A stretch of 16,600 bases of DNA from Candidatus Altimarinota bacterium (GCA_029939035.1 JAOZTS010000005.1:5390-21989), one strand, 5' to 3'; positions 1 through 7,685 are shown, numbered from the stretch's first letter. Made by a program: numbers and translations. The notes: generated by a model from the sequence alone, not told the origin.

Positions 1-1834
1 AACGTTTTGGTGGTACCCCATTTCTATCCGCAAGTGTAGCTGGAACATCAGGAGAGCTTCCCCTCATTAAATCTCTCAAATTAAGACCATATCTTCCTGA
101 TTTGAAGTATCTATCATATACTTTCTCTAGTTTTTCTTTTGTTTCTTTTGATTTCAGTTTAGTTCTATTCAAATCTCTATCTGCTATCGTCACTTTCTTT
201 GGTGTTTTTAGTGTAATGGGAATAGATTTAATTCTTTTAATTGGTTTTGGTCCAGTTAAATCTTTGTTTGCTTTCTTTACTTTGATTGGTGCTTTCATCG
301 GCGACACCATCGGAGCTTGCATTGGCTCTTGTTTTGGCTTTGGTCCCATTAATATTTTCTTTGCTGAATCTTTATCAGCCGTTTTTGAGGCTATTTTATC
401 TTTTTCTTTTGATGATTCTCCTTGTCCACATTGGTTTACGGCATATCCAGTCCCTCCTAAAACACTTAATATGACTGCTAAAACCACTCCTTTTACTGCT
501 TTAGGGTGATCAGCGAACCAAGACCGAAGTCTTTTGAACCTTTTGTCAGGATCCTTTTCTTCTATAATTTCTTTTGCTTCTGCGTTTGCAGCCCCAATGT
601 CTTCTGGAATTATTTCAGGAACAAGATCTTCAGCTTGCCCAATATACATAGATGATGGAATTGATTCTGGGACAAAGTCTGTTCCTGGTTCTGGTTCTGA
701 CCCTGCAGCTAGCATTGGGCTTGGGGCTGGTAAAGGAGTTAGGTCTGGATCAGCAGAGGCTGGCTCTGGCTCAATAGCTCCTCCTACAGGAGATTGTCCT
801 TCATCAACTACCTCAACGTCTTCCGAAGATAGTTCTTCAGCTTCTGGCTCTGGATCTGGTTGTGGTTCCTGTTCTGGCTCTGGTTCAACCAGGCCATCTA
901 AATACTCCAAAAAAGAGTTATCCTCATCAGATTCAGATTCTGGTTCTGACCCAAACGTAAGGCTTTGGGGTTCAACTGCTGTATCTTCACAGTCATCAAA
1001 ACCTGCCGCAGTTTCCTCTGCAAATCCAACTCCAACTGCTCCCAATCCTTGCTCTATTTGTTTTCTTTCTCTTCCTACTCTTTCCTTCGCATCTCTTTTG
1101 TCTTCTGCCAGCCCCATTATTCTTCTTTTTTGGGACAAGAATTCGTCGTTTATTATTTCAATCATAATCTTTCCTACTTCTGTCCCTGCCTCTTCTTTCA
1201 AACCTATCTTCCTGAAAAAATAACAAAATGTATTCATTGACGAATGAGAAGCAACTTCTCCAAACATTACCTCAAAGAAATCTTTGTCGCTTTCAATTTT
1301 TTCTAATTTTTTTCTCAATCCCTTTACTCCTTGTTTTTCTAAATTCTCTTCATGCCTGATATTTAAGACTCTTAGGAATTCACCGAATGCTTCTGTTATC
1401 GGACTTCCTAAGTGTTCTTTTACATATTTCTTATACAGAGATTCTTTGTCCCTTCCTGTTATCCCTGATCTTATTGCTAAACATATAAAATCTATAAAAC
1501 TTCTATTTTCGGGTTTACTGTGTTGAGTTTTGTCTTCCAAAAATGCTTTTAGCTTTTCTTCGCTTGCAATTTCTTCTGGAAATATATATTTAACCGCATC
1601 TTCTTCGTCCAACAATCCGAGCATGGCCTTTTGCACTAACGGTGGAATACCATTCTCCTCAGAATACTCTAATCGTTCCGGGATTAAATCTAGATTGCTA
1701 CTAATAAAATACATTTCTACTTCTCCAATCAAATCGACTGCTTTATCACAAATTCCATCATAAACCTCGTCTCTTTCATCGTGCTTACCGTATACTACTT
1801 CTTCCTCTTCATTAGTAGGTTTGTCTGGTGTCAT
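1..1834 (-). CDS. Large unknown single-pass membrane protein, C-terminus cut by window edge
   Basis: I do not recognise this gene. From the ATG at 1834 the minus strand stays open for 611 codons with no stop and leaves the window at base 1, so the C-terminus is missing. Seen in order: a mixed alpha-helical, charged N-terminal part (residues 1-290, including Lys/Arg-rich helices near 245-270); an acidic Glu/Pro-rich low-complexity stretch with repeated E-P pairs (about 295-392); a short basic segment; one hydrophobic helix at about 450-468 followed by a lone Cys; then a Lys/Pro-rich tail. The basic residues before the helix suggest the N-terminal part is in the cytoplasm and the tail outside (inference). 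There is no Shine-Dalgarno before the ATG, but a good promoter lies 30-60 bases upstream. It is transcribed away from the 1996-5778 pair. It could be an envelope-spanning anchor or stator-like protein; I assign no function. Confidence 0.85.
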   Translation of the reverse strand, partial: MTPDKPTNEEEEVVYGKHDERDEVYDGICDKAVDLIGEVEMYFISSNLDLIPERLEYSEENGIPPLVQKAMLGLLDEEDAVKYIFPEEIASEEKLKAFLEDKTQHSKPENRSFIDFICLAIRSGITGRDKESLYKKYVKEHLGSPITEAFGEFLRVLNIRHEENLEKQGVKGLRKKLEKIESDKDFFEVMFGEVASHSSMNTFCYFFRKIGLKEEAGTEVGKIMIEIINDEFLSQKRRIMGLAEDKRDAKERVGRERKQIEQGLGAVGVGFAEETAAGFDDCEDTAVEPQSLTFGSEPESESDEDNSFLEYLDGLVEPEPEQEPQPDPEPEAEELSSEDVEVVDEGQSPVGGAIEPEPASADPDLTPLPAPSPMLAAGSEPEPGTDFVPESIPSSMYIGQAEDLVPEIIPEDIGAANAEAKEIIEEKDPDKRFKRLRSWFADHPKAVKGVVLAVILSVLGGTGYAVNQCGQGESSKEKDKIASKTADKDSAKKILMGPKPKQEPMQAPMVSPMKAPIKVKKANKDLTGPKPIKRIKSIPITLKTPKKVTIADRDLNRTKLKSKETKEKLEKVYDRYFKSGRYGLNLRDLMRGSSPDVPATLADRNGVPPKR

Positions 1835-1862
1835 TTAGTATGAATTAGGAAAATTGGAGGTA

Positions 1863-1892
1863 AATTTACCACCATAATCCTTGTTTTGTCAA
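1863..1892 (-). promoter_or_regulatory. Sigma70-type promoter for the 1834 gene
   Basis: On the minus strand TTGACA (1892-1887) is followed after 18 bases by TAAATT (1868-1863). The -10 is preceded by TGG, giving an extended -10. Transcription would start near 1856, leaving a leader of about 22 bases before the ATG at 1834. The -35 is a full consensus match and the -10 matches 4 of 6. Confidence 0.6.
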
Positions 1893-1942
1893 CCTTTCCC
1901 CTATAGGTTTTTTATTTCTCTGTCTTTTTCTACTTCCACCTT

Positions 1943-1971
1943 TTGATAAATATGCTCAAAAATGGTATACT
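1943..1971 (+). promoter_or_regulatory. Sigma70-type extended -10 promoter for the 1996-5778 pair
   Basis: TTGATA (1943-1948) and TATACT (1966-1971) are separated by 17 bases, and TGG directly before the -10 makes it an extended -10. Predicted start near 1978 gives a leader of about 18 bases. It is divergent from the minus-strand promoter at 1863-1892. An 8-base perfect palindrome CCTATAGG (1900-1907), inside a wider AACCT...AGGTT inverted repeat (1891-1909), lies between the two and could be an operator (inference). Confidence 0.7.
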
Positions 1972-1995
1972 GTAGGGATATTTTTGTACTAATTT

Positions 1996-2307
1996 ATGAA
2001 AAATATAGACGAAAAATACAAGATTTTAAAAGAAAAGCTTTCCGGGCTTTATTTTCTGACAGAAGAGGAAACTGCAGAGATTTTGGCTAGGGCAAAGGGC
2101 ATGAAAGAGGAAGGATTTGATGAGCTCTTTAAGGTCTTTGATGAGGCAAAGGAGAAACAAGATGATTTCCTCATAAAAGTAATTGAAAAGGACAACTCGT
2201 TCGTAGATGGTCTAAAAAAATCACTTCACAAAATGTACTCAAATACAGCAGACGAAGTCACAAAACAAGAAAGCGAAGACGCTGAGGAATTACTAAAAGA
2301 TCTATAA
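1996..2307 (+). CDS. Small acidic helical protein, unknown
   Basis: This 103-residue protein is unrecognised. It is rich in Glu, Lys and Asp, has no signal peptide or membrane helix, and its spacing of Leu/Ile/Phe residues suggests three or four amphipathic helices ending in an acidic tail. It is the first gene after the strong divergent promoter and is followed after 3 bases by the 1155-residue gene, so the two are almost surely co-transcribed. A small acidic protein encoded just ahead of a large, very basic one could be its chaperone, partner or neutralising protein; that is inference from gene order and charge only. The ATG is chosen because it sits about 18 bases after the predicted transcription start. 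No Shine-Dalgarno is visible. Stop is TAA. Confidence 0.8.
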   Translation: MKNIDEKYKILKEKLSGLYFLTEEETAEILARAKGMKEEGFDELFKVFDEAKEKQDDFLIKVIEKDNSFVDGLKKSLHKMYSNTADEVTKQESEDAEELLKDL

Positions 2308-2310
2308 AAA

Positions 2311-5300
2311 ATGTTTAAAAATAAAAACACACATTTACAGTTTCCAAAAAAAGAACCTCTTTTTGTATATAATCTTGAAAAAGGGTCTGCTCCTCAAATT
2401 GCACCTGGGGAACTAGCAAGACTGAAGGGAAAGGCTGAAACTGGTGAATTAAATGTTAGTAGCTTGGCAAATCGTGCAAATTTTATATTTAAATCGTTTG
2501 AAGATCGGCTTGCAGAAGTTCCAAAGGCTTTTCGTTCAAAGCTGAAACAACAAATTGTTAATTATTTTTTGAATACTGCTGATAATTTCGACAAGAATGC
2601 TGTTAAGGGACTGGATAAGAAGTTTGAGTTTAGAAAATATAGAGGTGCGGCACTGAGTAAGATGACTTATATTTTGAACAAGTATGCTCCTTCAAAAGCT
2701 ATGATTAAGGCTAGAAGAAAAGAAAGACGATCCTTCAAGGATTATCAGGCGCAAATGGAAATGATGTCTAGAGGGAAGCCAAAATTCACAAGCAAAAATG
2801 ATGCATTTAGTACAGCTGGTTTGACCAGTCCAGAGCGAATACAAGACGAGGTATTAAAAATCAGATCTCAGACTGGAACTATGCAGGAAGAGGGAGGAAA
2901 AATGTTGAAGAAAATTGCTATTACAAAAAACTCCCACAACTCTTGGAAATCTGCCGGCCTACAAGTAAAAACTATGGGTAGGTTTTATGGAGGTGACTCT
3001 AGAAAAGATATTAATACAGATATAAAAGATATAAATAAATCTGATATTCTCAAACGTTTCCAAAAAAAGCAGAAAGCTATTGAAGCACATGGAGAACGGC
3101 TAATCGCAAAGGGAAAACTACTGAAAAAAATTGTCAGGGAGGAGAGAGATAAAGAATTGGCGCAGTTTGATAAAAAAACCGCAGGAAAGGAAAGCAAAAA
3201 ACTCAAAAATAAAGAGCAGTATAAAACTTTTTTGCAGGCGCGAATTGATATATTGGCAGAAAAAGGAAAATTGGTGGGCATTGCAAACCTAGAGAAAAAG
3301 ATCTTGGTATCAAACAGGAATAAAGCTGCATTGGTTTTTGCAAAAAAAGATAGGATGAAAATGGCAGACGATGCTATGGGTGGTGCTGTTCGACAAATTG
3401 ATGTGGCTCTACAAAATCAAAATCTTACGAAAGAAGCTAGAGCTAGACTTTTAAAGAACAAAAAGCTGCTTACAAAAAAACAGGGACATTTGGCATTTGA
3501 TATGGGCAATGCAGAAAGATACGAGAAACAGATAAAAGAGAGTGATAGTTATAGTAAGAGAAGAGAAATAGCATCCAGCAAGGGATGTATAAGGATTGAT
3601 GATTATCTTGCCACCACTTTAGACCCATCTATCAGTGCATTGGATGATTCTCTTCGTACACTAGAGATCCAACAACTAGAAAATGGTACAGAGCGTGAAC
3701 AAATTCTCGCTAAGTATGCGAAATATGATGATGTTGTGGACAGACTAAATGCTGGTGTGGCTGATAATGTGTTGCAAAACAATCTTTCTAATTCATTTTT
3801 AACTACAACTCTCGATAAACAGCTCACTTCTGTAAAGAGCCTTTCTAACTTGAAAAAAGTTGGTTTTTTTGGAAAAGTCTCTGCGAGTTTTGATGGAACG
3901 TCTGATGGAATAAAATGGTATTTGAAAGACAATCTCGTTGATAAGGGATTGGATCCATTTGCAAAATGGTTAGGGAGTAGTGATATTCCTGTTTTGAAGT
4001 ATGTTGGTAAAATTGCTGGAATGGCAGTTACAGCTGCATCAGCATTGGTAGAATTATCCCAAGAACTTTTGAGTACAGCTGCAACAGTAATGGGGCATCC
4101 TATTGAGACTTTGAAAGGACTGAGCATGCTCTTTCGCCCAAGTACCGCTGGAAAAGCTTGGGGTCAAGTTTTTTCAGGAATGGCGGCTAAAAATGATTGG
4201 AAGAAGGGTAATTATATAAAAGCCCTTACAAAAACTATAACAAATATCCTTTTGACCGTGACTGGAGCAACTGCTGTAAAGGGAGGCCTTACGGCTGCAA
4301 GATCGGCTCTTATTGCCACTCGAGGTCTAGGATTGCTTACTAGAACAATTACGGTTACGGGAGCATTCTTTAAAGGTATTGGTGGTTCGTTACGGCAAAC
4401 TGGCCGTGGCCTTATGGATAAAGCAAAATCTACTACTCAGCTACTTTTTACAAAAAAAGGATTGCAGTCAATGGCTACTTCATTTACAAGTACGTGGGAA
4501 AAAGGTTTAGATAAAGTCGCCACCTTTAGGGAAAATTCGCGTATTGGAAAAATGCAAAAAGCATATAATAAAGCTGTGGTGGTTGTGAGGAAAAAGATGA
4601 TTGGCCCTCCGCCTATGTCAACGTTAGATGCCACAAAAGCATTGGTGGCACAAAATAGAAAATTGGCCGATCAGGCATATGCGTTTGTAAAGGAAATGAG
4701 AAAACCTTCTCCGGAGGCTCAGTTCAAGCATGCTGTTGGTGATTATAGAACTAGTATAAAACACACAATGAATTCAAACCCAAGCTGGTCAGTTCGTCAA
4801 GCTAGTGAGAATGTTCTTGCAAGACGTCCAGAATTGCATAGAAAACTTCTGGCTTTCAAGAAGAAAGGACTTAAGTGGCCTGCAGAATCTGACCTCATGA
4901 AACAATTAAGTTGGGATAATATTAGAGATACAAAGAAAATTGCAGCATGGAAAAAGAAACACAGAACTAGAGAATCCGCTCCAGAACCTGCGTCTAACGC
5001 ACCAGCAACAGCAACGGAAACAAATAGTGGAGTTACAGCAGTTAGTGGAAGTGGCAGAGCCAAGTCTCCTATTACAGGACCTGTGCATGTTCCTACTGCT
5101 GCAAAAGCACCACCTATCCCCGCAGCTGCTTTTGGTCGAAATACACCAAAACAAGTTCTAGTTGATGATCTTGTTGGCAGAGTAAATCGTAGAATGGAAT
5201 TCAAAAGAGGAACTCCTCCTAAAAAAGCTATGGAGGACGCATTAGCAACTGTAAATGGCGATATTAAAGATCTTTATAAATCGAAGAAGATTGATACAAA

Positions 5301-5778
5301 AGCAGTCCTCGAACAAGCAATTAGAGATGGTAAAATCCCAAAGAAAGCTATGCCAAAAATTGATTATTCAGCTCCAGGAGCTGCGACTGCAAAACCTGCT
5401 GTTGCACCTAGGGAGAATACAGTTGTGACTGCTGTATCTGGTCCTAAACCTGCAATGGCAGATATCACCAAGAGCCCAAAATATGACATATATTTAAAAA
5501 TTAAAAATAAAATTGCACGGACAATGCACAAAAGAAAATGTTCTAAGCCCGTCGCTGAAACTTTTGTAAAGAAAAGTGACCCTAAAGGTTATACAGCCTA
5601 CCTAGCTATTGCAAGGATGAAGAAAATAGTCCCAGCTAAATCTGCTTCTGCTGGTGTTCCACAACCAACATCTCCGTCTCAACAACCAGTACCGCAGCCA
5701 GCCTCTTCTGCTCCTAAACCAGCAGCAAGAGACTCCGTAAAAACGAAAGTTATAGAAAACCCAAACCAAGCAGCCTAA
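2311..5778 (+). CDS. Giant basic coiled-coil protein with hydrophobic core and C-terminal repeats, unknown
   Basis: The 1155-residue product is unrecognised. It has no N-terminal signal peptide. Residues about 60-135 are helical and basic; 150-480 are long Lys/Glu-rich helices likely to form coiled coils; about 564-596 and 638-692 are Ala/Gly/Thr/Ile-rich hydrophobic segments separated by an amphipathic part containing HPIETLKG. The region 700-800 is again basic and helical. From 812 to the end, three short helical units (about 812-853, 952-993, 1058-1105) are joined by Ala/Pro/Thr-rich linkers. Overall charge is strongly positive. The hydrophobic middle after a long N-terminal part resembles the layout of some polymorphic-toxin and phage structural proteins, but I see no toxin domain and no recognisable enzyme motif. 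It starts 3 bases after the 103-residue gene, and its end is 3 bases from the end of the convergent 5782-6978 gene. Stop is TAA. Confidence 0.85.
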   Translation: MFKNKNTHLQFPKKEPLFVYNLEKGSAPQIAPGELARLKGKAETGELNVSSLANRANFIFKSFEDRLAEVPKAFRSKLKQQIVNYFLNTADNFDKNAVKGLDKKFEFRKYRGAALSKMTYILNKYAPSKAMIKARRKERRSFKDYQAQMEMMSRGKPKFTSKNDAFSTAGLTSPERIQDEVLKIRSQTGTMQEEGGKMLKKIAITKNSHNSWKSAGLQVKTMGRFYGGDSRKDINTDIKDINKSDILKRFQKKQKAIEAHGERLIAKGKLLKKIVREERDKELAQFDKKTAGKESKKLKNKEQYKTFLQARIDILAEKGKLVGIANLEKKILVSNRNKAALVFAKKDRMKMADDAMGGAVRQIDVALQNQNLTKEARARLLKNKKLLTKKQGHLAFDMGNAERYEKQIKESDSYSKRREIASSKGCIRIDDYLATTLDPSISALDDSLRTLEIQQLENGTEREQILAKYAKYDDVVDRLNAGVADNVLQNNLSNSFLTTTLDKQLTSVKSLSNLKKVGFFGKVSASFDGTSDGIKWYLKDNLVDKGLDPFAKWLGSSDIPVLKYVGKIAGMAVTAASALVELSQELLSTAATVMGHPIETLKGLSMLFRPSTAGKAWGQVFSGMAAKNDWKKGNYIKALTKTITNILLTVTGATAVKGGLTAARSALIATRGLGLLTRTITVTGAFFKGIGGSLRQTGRGLMDKAKSTTQLLFTKKGLQSMATSFTSTWEKGLDKVATFRENSRIGKMQKAYNKAVVVVRKKMIGPPPMSTLDATKALVAQNRKLADQAYAFVKEMRKPSPEAQFKHAVGDYRTSIKHTMNSNPSWSVRQASENVLARRPELHRKLLAFKKKGLKWPAESDLMKQLSWDNIRDTKKIAAWKKKHRTRESAPEPASNAPATATETNSGVTAVSGSGRAKSPITGPVHVPTAAKAPPIPAAAFGRNTPKQVLVDDLVGRVNRRMEFKRGTPPKKAMEDALATVNGDIKDLYKSKKIDTKAVLEQAIRDGKIPKKAMPKIDYSAPGAATAKPAVAPRENTVVTAVSGPKPAMADITKSPKYDIYLKIKNKIARTMHKRKCSKPVAETFVKKSDPKGYTAYLAIARMKKIVPAKSASAGVPQPTSPSQQPVPQPASSAPKPAARDSVKTKVIENPNQAA
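4744..5626 (+). repeat. Three degenerate protein repeats in the C-terminus of the 1155-residue protein
   Basis: Three units of about 40 residues, encoded at about 4744-4869, 5164-5289 and 5482-5626, share a pattern: Ile or Val, three residues, an Arg/His/Thr-Met pair, a variable basic stretch, Ser or Thr as a helix cap, a helix with conserved Ala, then a Leu/Tyr-rich helix ending in Lys-rich sequence. DNA identity between them is low, so this is an old protein-level duplication if real. The linkers between them are Ala/Pro/Thr-rich and look disordered. The first unit, containing ARRPEL, resembles a small two-helix motif seen in several phage proteins. The alignment was done by eye. Confidence 0.45.
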
Positions 5779-5781
5779 TTG

Positions 5782-6978
5782 CTAGAGCCCCCTTCCATCA
5801 ATATCTACCAATTTCTGGAGATATGAATTTAGGCAATGTTGAGTGAAATCGATTCTTTGAACTTGTTCTGTTGTGGCTGTGAGGAATCCACCTATGGCTT
5901 TTTCCTCATCGTCGATGGTTTGTTTTGTGAGGAAATTGTAGTTGTATGATATTCGAAGGAAATCTCCTTCATCAACTTGCAGTTCTTTGCTTTTTGCTAA
6001 CCAGAAATCAATTTCCTCCATGTAGTACTCCTTTTCTTCGGTTGTAAGGTTCGGTTCCAGAACGCTGTAGGCGCTCGTTACGCCCTCTATGTATGCACAT
6101 CTGTTTCTGAGTGTTCCTCTGACTCCTTTGTAATAATCTATTCTCCAGTCCGTGTAGTCTTTTACGAATTCGTAATATTCTTCTTTTGGGTCCATTGCGT
6201 AGAGGTCTTTGATTGCAGCCATTCCCCAGAGATAATAGTTGTTATCCCACTCTGCTCTGTAGATCTCTTCAAAATACTTGAAGGTCTCGTCGAGAACTTC
6301 CTTCACTTCTTCGTCAGGGCTGTATAGGTAGTATCGGGTTAGGGCCAGGAATGCTTCTCCGTTGCTGAAAGAGGATTCCTTTGTTGATTGTTCTTTATTT
6401 GCGTAATAACTGTCTCTGAATCCTTTTGTTGGGACTCTCATTGCCATCAAGTAGTCTTTGTAATCTTCTATGAGTTTCTTGTAATCTGATTTGTAGCTGC
6501 TACTTGATTGTGCGATATCTATGATTCCGACAAGTGCGAGACTGGTTCCTCCGAGTGTGCACCGTCCCTCATATTTCAGGAGACATCTGAATGATTCCCC
6601 GTTCAACTCCCCTTTTGTTGTATTTGCCTCGAAATACGAGATTGCTTTTGTGATTGTTTTTTCGAGATCTAGTTTGTTTTCTGTGTCGTTTCTAAAGAGC
6701 TCGCCCAGCACGTAGAGGCCTCCCGCTTGCCGAACCATGTTGTCTTCGTCAATGTATCTGTCGAGGAAAGGCATGTATTCGTATTTGAAGTGCCCAGAGT
6801 TTTCTTGGGCATTTTTAAACCAAGAGGTTCCATTTTCTATTACTTCACGTAGTTCGTTTGTGGTGAGGGTTTCTTGCTCGCCGAATCTTAGGACTGAATT
6901 TTGTAGGAATTCACTATTTTGGAATCCTATGAATACAACTGCGATTAATAGTAGAGCTGGGAATATTAGTTTTTTCAT
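5782..6978 (-). CDS. Exported or anchored alpha/alpha-barrel-like protein
   Basis: The 398-residue protein begins with a lysine pair and a hydrophobic helix (residues 4-20), a signal peptide or membrane anchor with no lipobox cysteine, so the rest is expected outside the cytoplasm. The body shows regularly spaced helical-hairpin elements: MVRQAGGLYVLGELF (81-95), an LGGTSLALVG segment (142-151), SFSNGEAFLALTRYY (203-217), YYLWGMAAIKDLY (248-260), a segment with ACIDIC E298 (about 294-307), and a C-terminal GGF...VQRIDFTQH block (363-381). This pattern is typical of (alpha/alpha)6 toroid folds found in glycoside hydrolases, epimerases and cyclases. Conserved-looking polar residues near the helix starts (R83, Q84, E208, E298, R375, D377, H381) could line an active cleft. 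A sugar substrate is a guess. It lies 3 bases after the YqeG-like gene in the same operon. Stop is TAG. Confidence 0.8.
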   Translation of the reverse strand: MKKLIFPALLLIAVVFIGFQNSEFLQNSVLRFGEQETLTTNELREVIENGTSWFKNAQENSGHFKYEYMPFLDRYIDEDNMVRQAGGLYVLGELFRNDTENKLDLEKTITKAISYFEANTTKGELNGESFRCLLKYEGRCTLGGTSLALVGIIDIAQSSSSYKSDYKKLIEDYKDYLMAMRVPTKGFRDSYYANKEQSTKESSFSNGEAFLALTRYYLYSPDEEVKEVLDETFKYFEEIYRAEWDNNYYLWGMAAIKDLYAMDPKEEYYEFVKDYTDWRIDYYKGVRGTLRNRCAYIEGVTSAYSVLEPNLTTEEKEYYMEEIDFWLAKSKELQVDEGDFLRISYNYNFLTKQTIDDEEKAIGGFLTATTEQVQRIDFTQHCLNSYLQKLVDIDGRGL

Positions 6979-6981
6979 GAT

Positions 6982-7590
6982 TTATAAGTTTATAGGTTTT
7001 TTTCTGAATTTATCGTGAAATTTGCTGACCTTATCATAAAGATTTCTGAGTTTGTCATATGCTTCCATTACTATTCCCCTGTCGCCACCTATTGGTTCTA
7101 CTTTTATGAATGGCACTCCTATGTGGATTGAGCCGCTGTCTGTTATGTAGTTGTCGCCTATCATTACCACTTGTGATTCTGGGAGGCCGAGTGCTTTTAC
7201 GGCTTGCCTGAATCCTTTTTTGCTTGGTTTTGGTGGGAGATTTGTCAGAACTTTCACATATTTTTCAATTGGCTCGTATCGGTTTGATTTTGCCATATTT
7301 GAGTAGATGGCTATTTTGATGCCTTTTTCGCTGAGGGCTTTTATGTGTTCTGTGTTTTCTGGAAGAATGTCGCCGTGGTTGCGAGCGATGCAGTCGTCGG
7401 TGTCGAGCAATATTCCTTTTATTTCTAAGCCGGAAAGTTTGTTTAACTTTTCGATGTCCAGGTTTTTGAATTTATCGAGGCGGGCTAGTGTTTTTGTATA
7501 GCTTGGGAGAAATAATCTAAGTAGCTGAAGAAGTTTAAGGACGGTCAGTCCTTCCCTTGAATTGTCTTTTTGATCGCTCTTTTTCTCCAT
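6982..7590 (-). CDS. HAD-superfamily phosphatase, YqeG-like (PGP phosphatase family)
   Basis: The 202-residue protein matches the layout of the YqeG/GEP4 subfamily of HAD phosphatases, some members of which remove phosphate from phosphatidylglycerol phosphate. Motif I is DTDDC (residues 63-67), with nucleophile D63 and acid/base D65; motif II is S97 in IYSNM; motif III lysine is K121 or K124; motif IV is GDNYITD (145-151). A family member usually has Thr or Val at the fifth position of motif I; here it is Cys67. The family usually starts with FLPSY-like sequence, found here at 27-31, so about 25 N-terminal residues are extra. The ATG at 7590 is the only clear start. A candidate promoter and a structured leader lie upstream. 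It forms a two-gene operon with the exported protein. Lipid phosphate chemistry would suit a membrane role, but the exact substrate is not shown by sequence. Stop is TAA. Confidence 0.85.
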   Translation of the reverse strand: MEKKSDQKDNSREGLTVLKLLQLLRLFLPSYTKTLARLDKFKNLDIEKLNKLSGLEIKGILLDTDDCIARNHGDILPENTEHIKALSEKGIKIAIYSNMAKSNRYEPIEKYVKVLTNLPPKPSKKGFRQAVKALGLPESQVVMIGDNYITDSGSIHIGVPFIKVEPIGGDRGIVMEAYDKLRNLYDKVSKFHDKFRKKPINL

Positions 7591-7595
7591 TGGTT

Positions 7596-7649
7596 GCCCT
7601 TCGGGCTGTTAGGTTGGGCATACGCGTTCGCTTCGCTGCCGCGTGTATG
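7596..7649 (-). other. GC-rich double-hairpin leader before the YqeG-like gene
   Basis: In a strongly AT-rich region this stretch is GC-rich and holds two inverted repeats. The larger pairs CATACGCG (7619-7626) with 7642-7649, using one G-U pair. The smaller is GCCC-TTC-GGGC (7596-7606), 6 bases from the ATG. Predicted transcription from the promoter at 7655-7683 starts almost exactly at the outer edge of the larger hairpin, so both would be in the mRNA leader. They may stabilise the message or gate its translation, or be a small dispersed repeat. Confidence 0.45.
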
Positions 7650-7654
7650 TTAAA

Positions 7655-7683
7655 ATTGTAGCAAGTTTTTTTAACAATCTCTA
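7655..7683 (-). promoter_or_regulatory. Candidate extended -10 promoter for the YqeG-like operon
   Basis: On the minus strand TAGAGA (7683-7678, 4 of 6 matches to the -35 consensus) is followed after 17 bases by TACAAT (7660-7655), preceded by TGC as an extended -10. Predicted start is near 7648, giving a leader of about 58 bases. Confidence 0.45.
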
Positions 7684-7685
7684 CT

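Noticed and set aside
102..509. Plus-strand open frame of 135 residues, hydrophobic
   Set aside because: It lies opposite the minus-strand membrane gene, with Lys codons read backwards as Phe/Leu; no promoter or start context.
534..1223. Plus-strand Ser/Gly-rich open frame with repeated G-S-G-S elements
   Set aside because: It is the antisense shadow of the Glu/Pro-rich stretch of the minus-strand gene, which is open over the full 1-1834 region and has a promoter; the Ser/Gly repeats come from reading Glu-Pro codons backwards.
1835..1995. A small gene or RNA in the divergent spacer
   Set aside because: The spacer is accounted for by two promoters and a palindrome; no start-stop frame or stable structure of note.
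4797..5204. Minus-strand open frame of 135 residues opposite the 1155-residue gene
   Set aside because: It arises opposite Ala/Pro/Thr linkers, has no start context, and conflicts with the well-supported plus-strand gene.
5776..5800. Bidirectional terminator between the convergent genes at 5778 and 5782
   Set aside because: Only 3 bases separate the genes and no GC-rich stem with a T-run is present on either strand.
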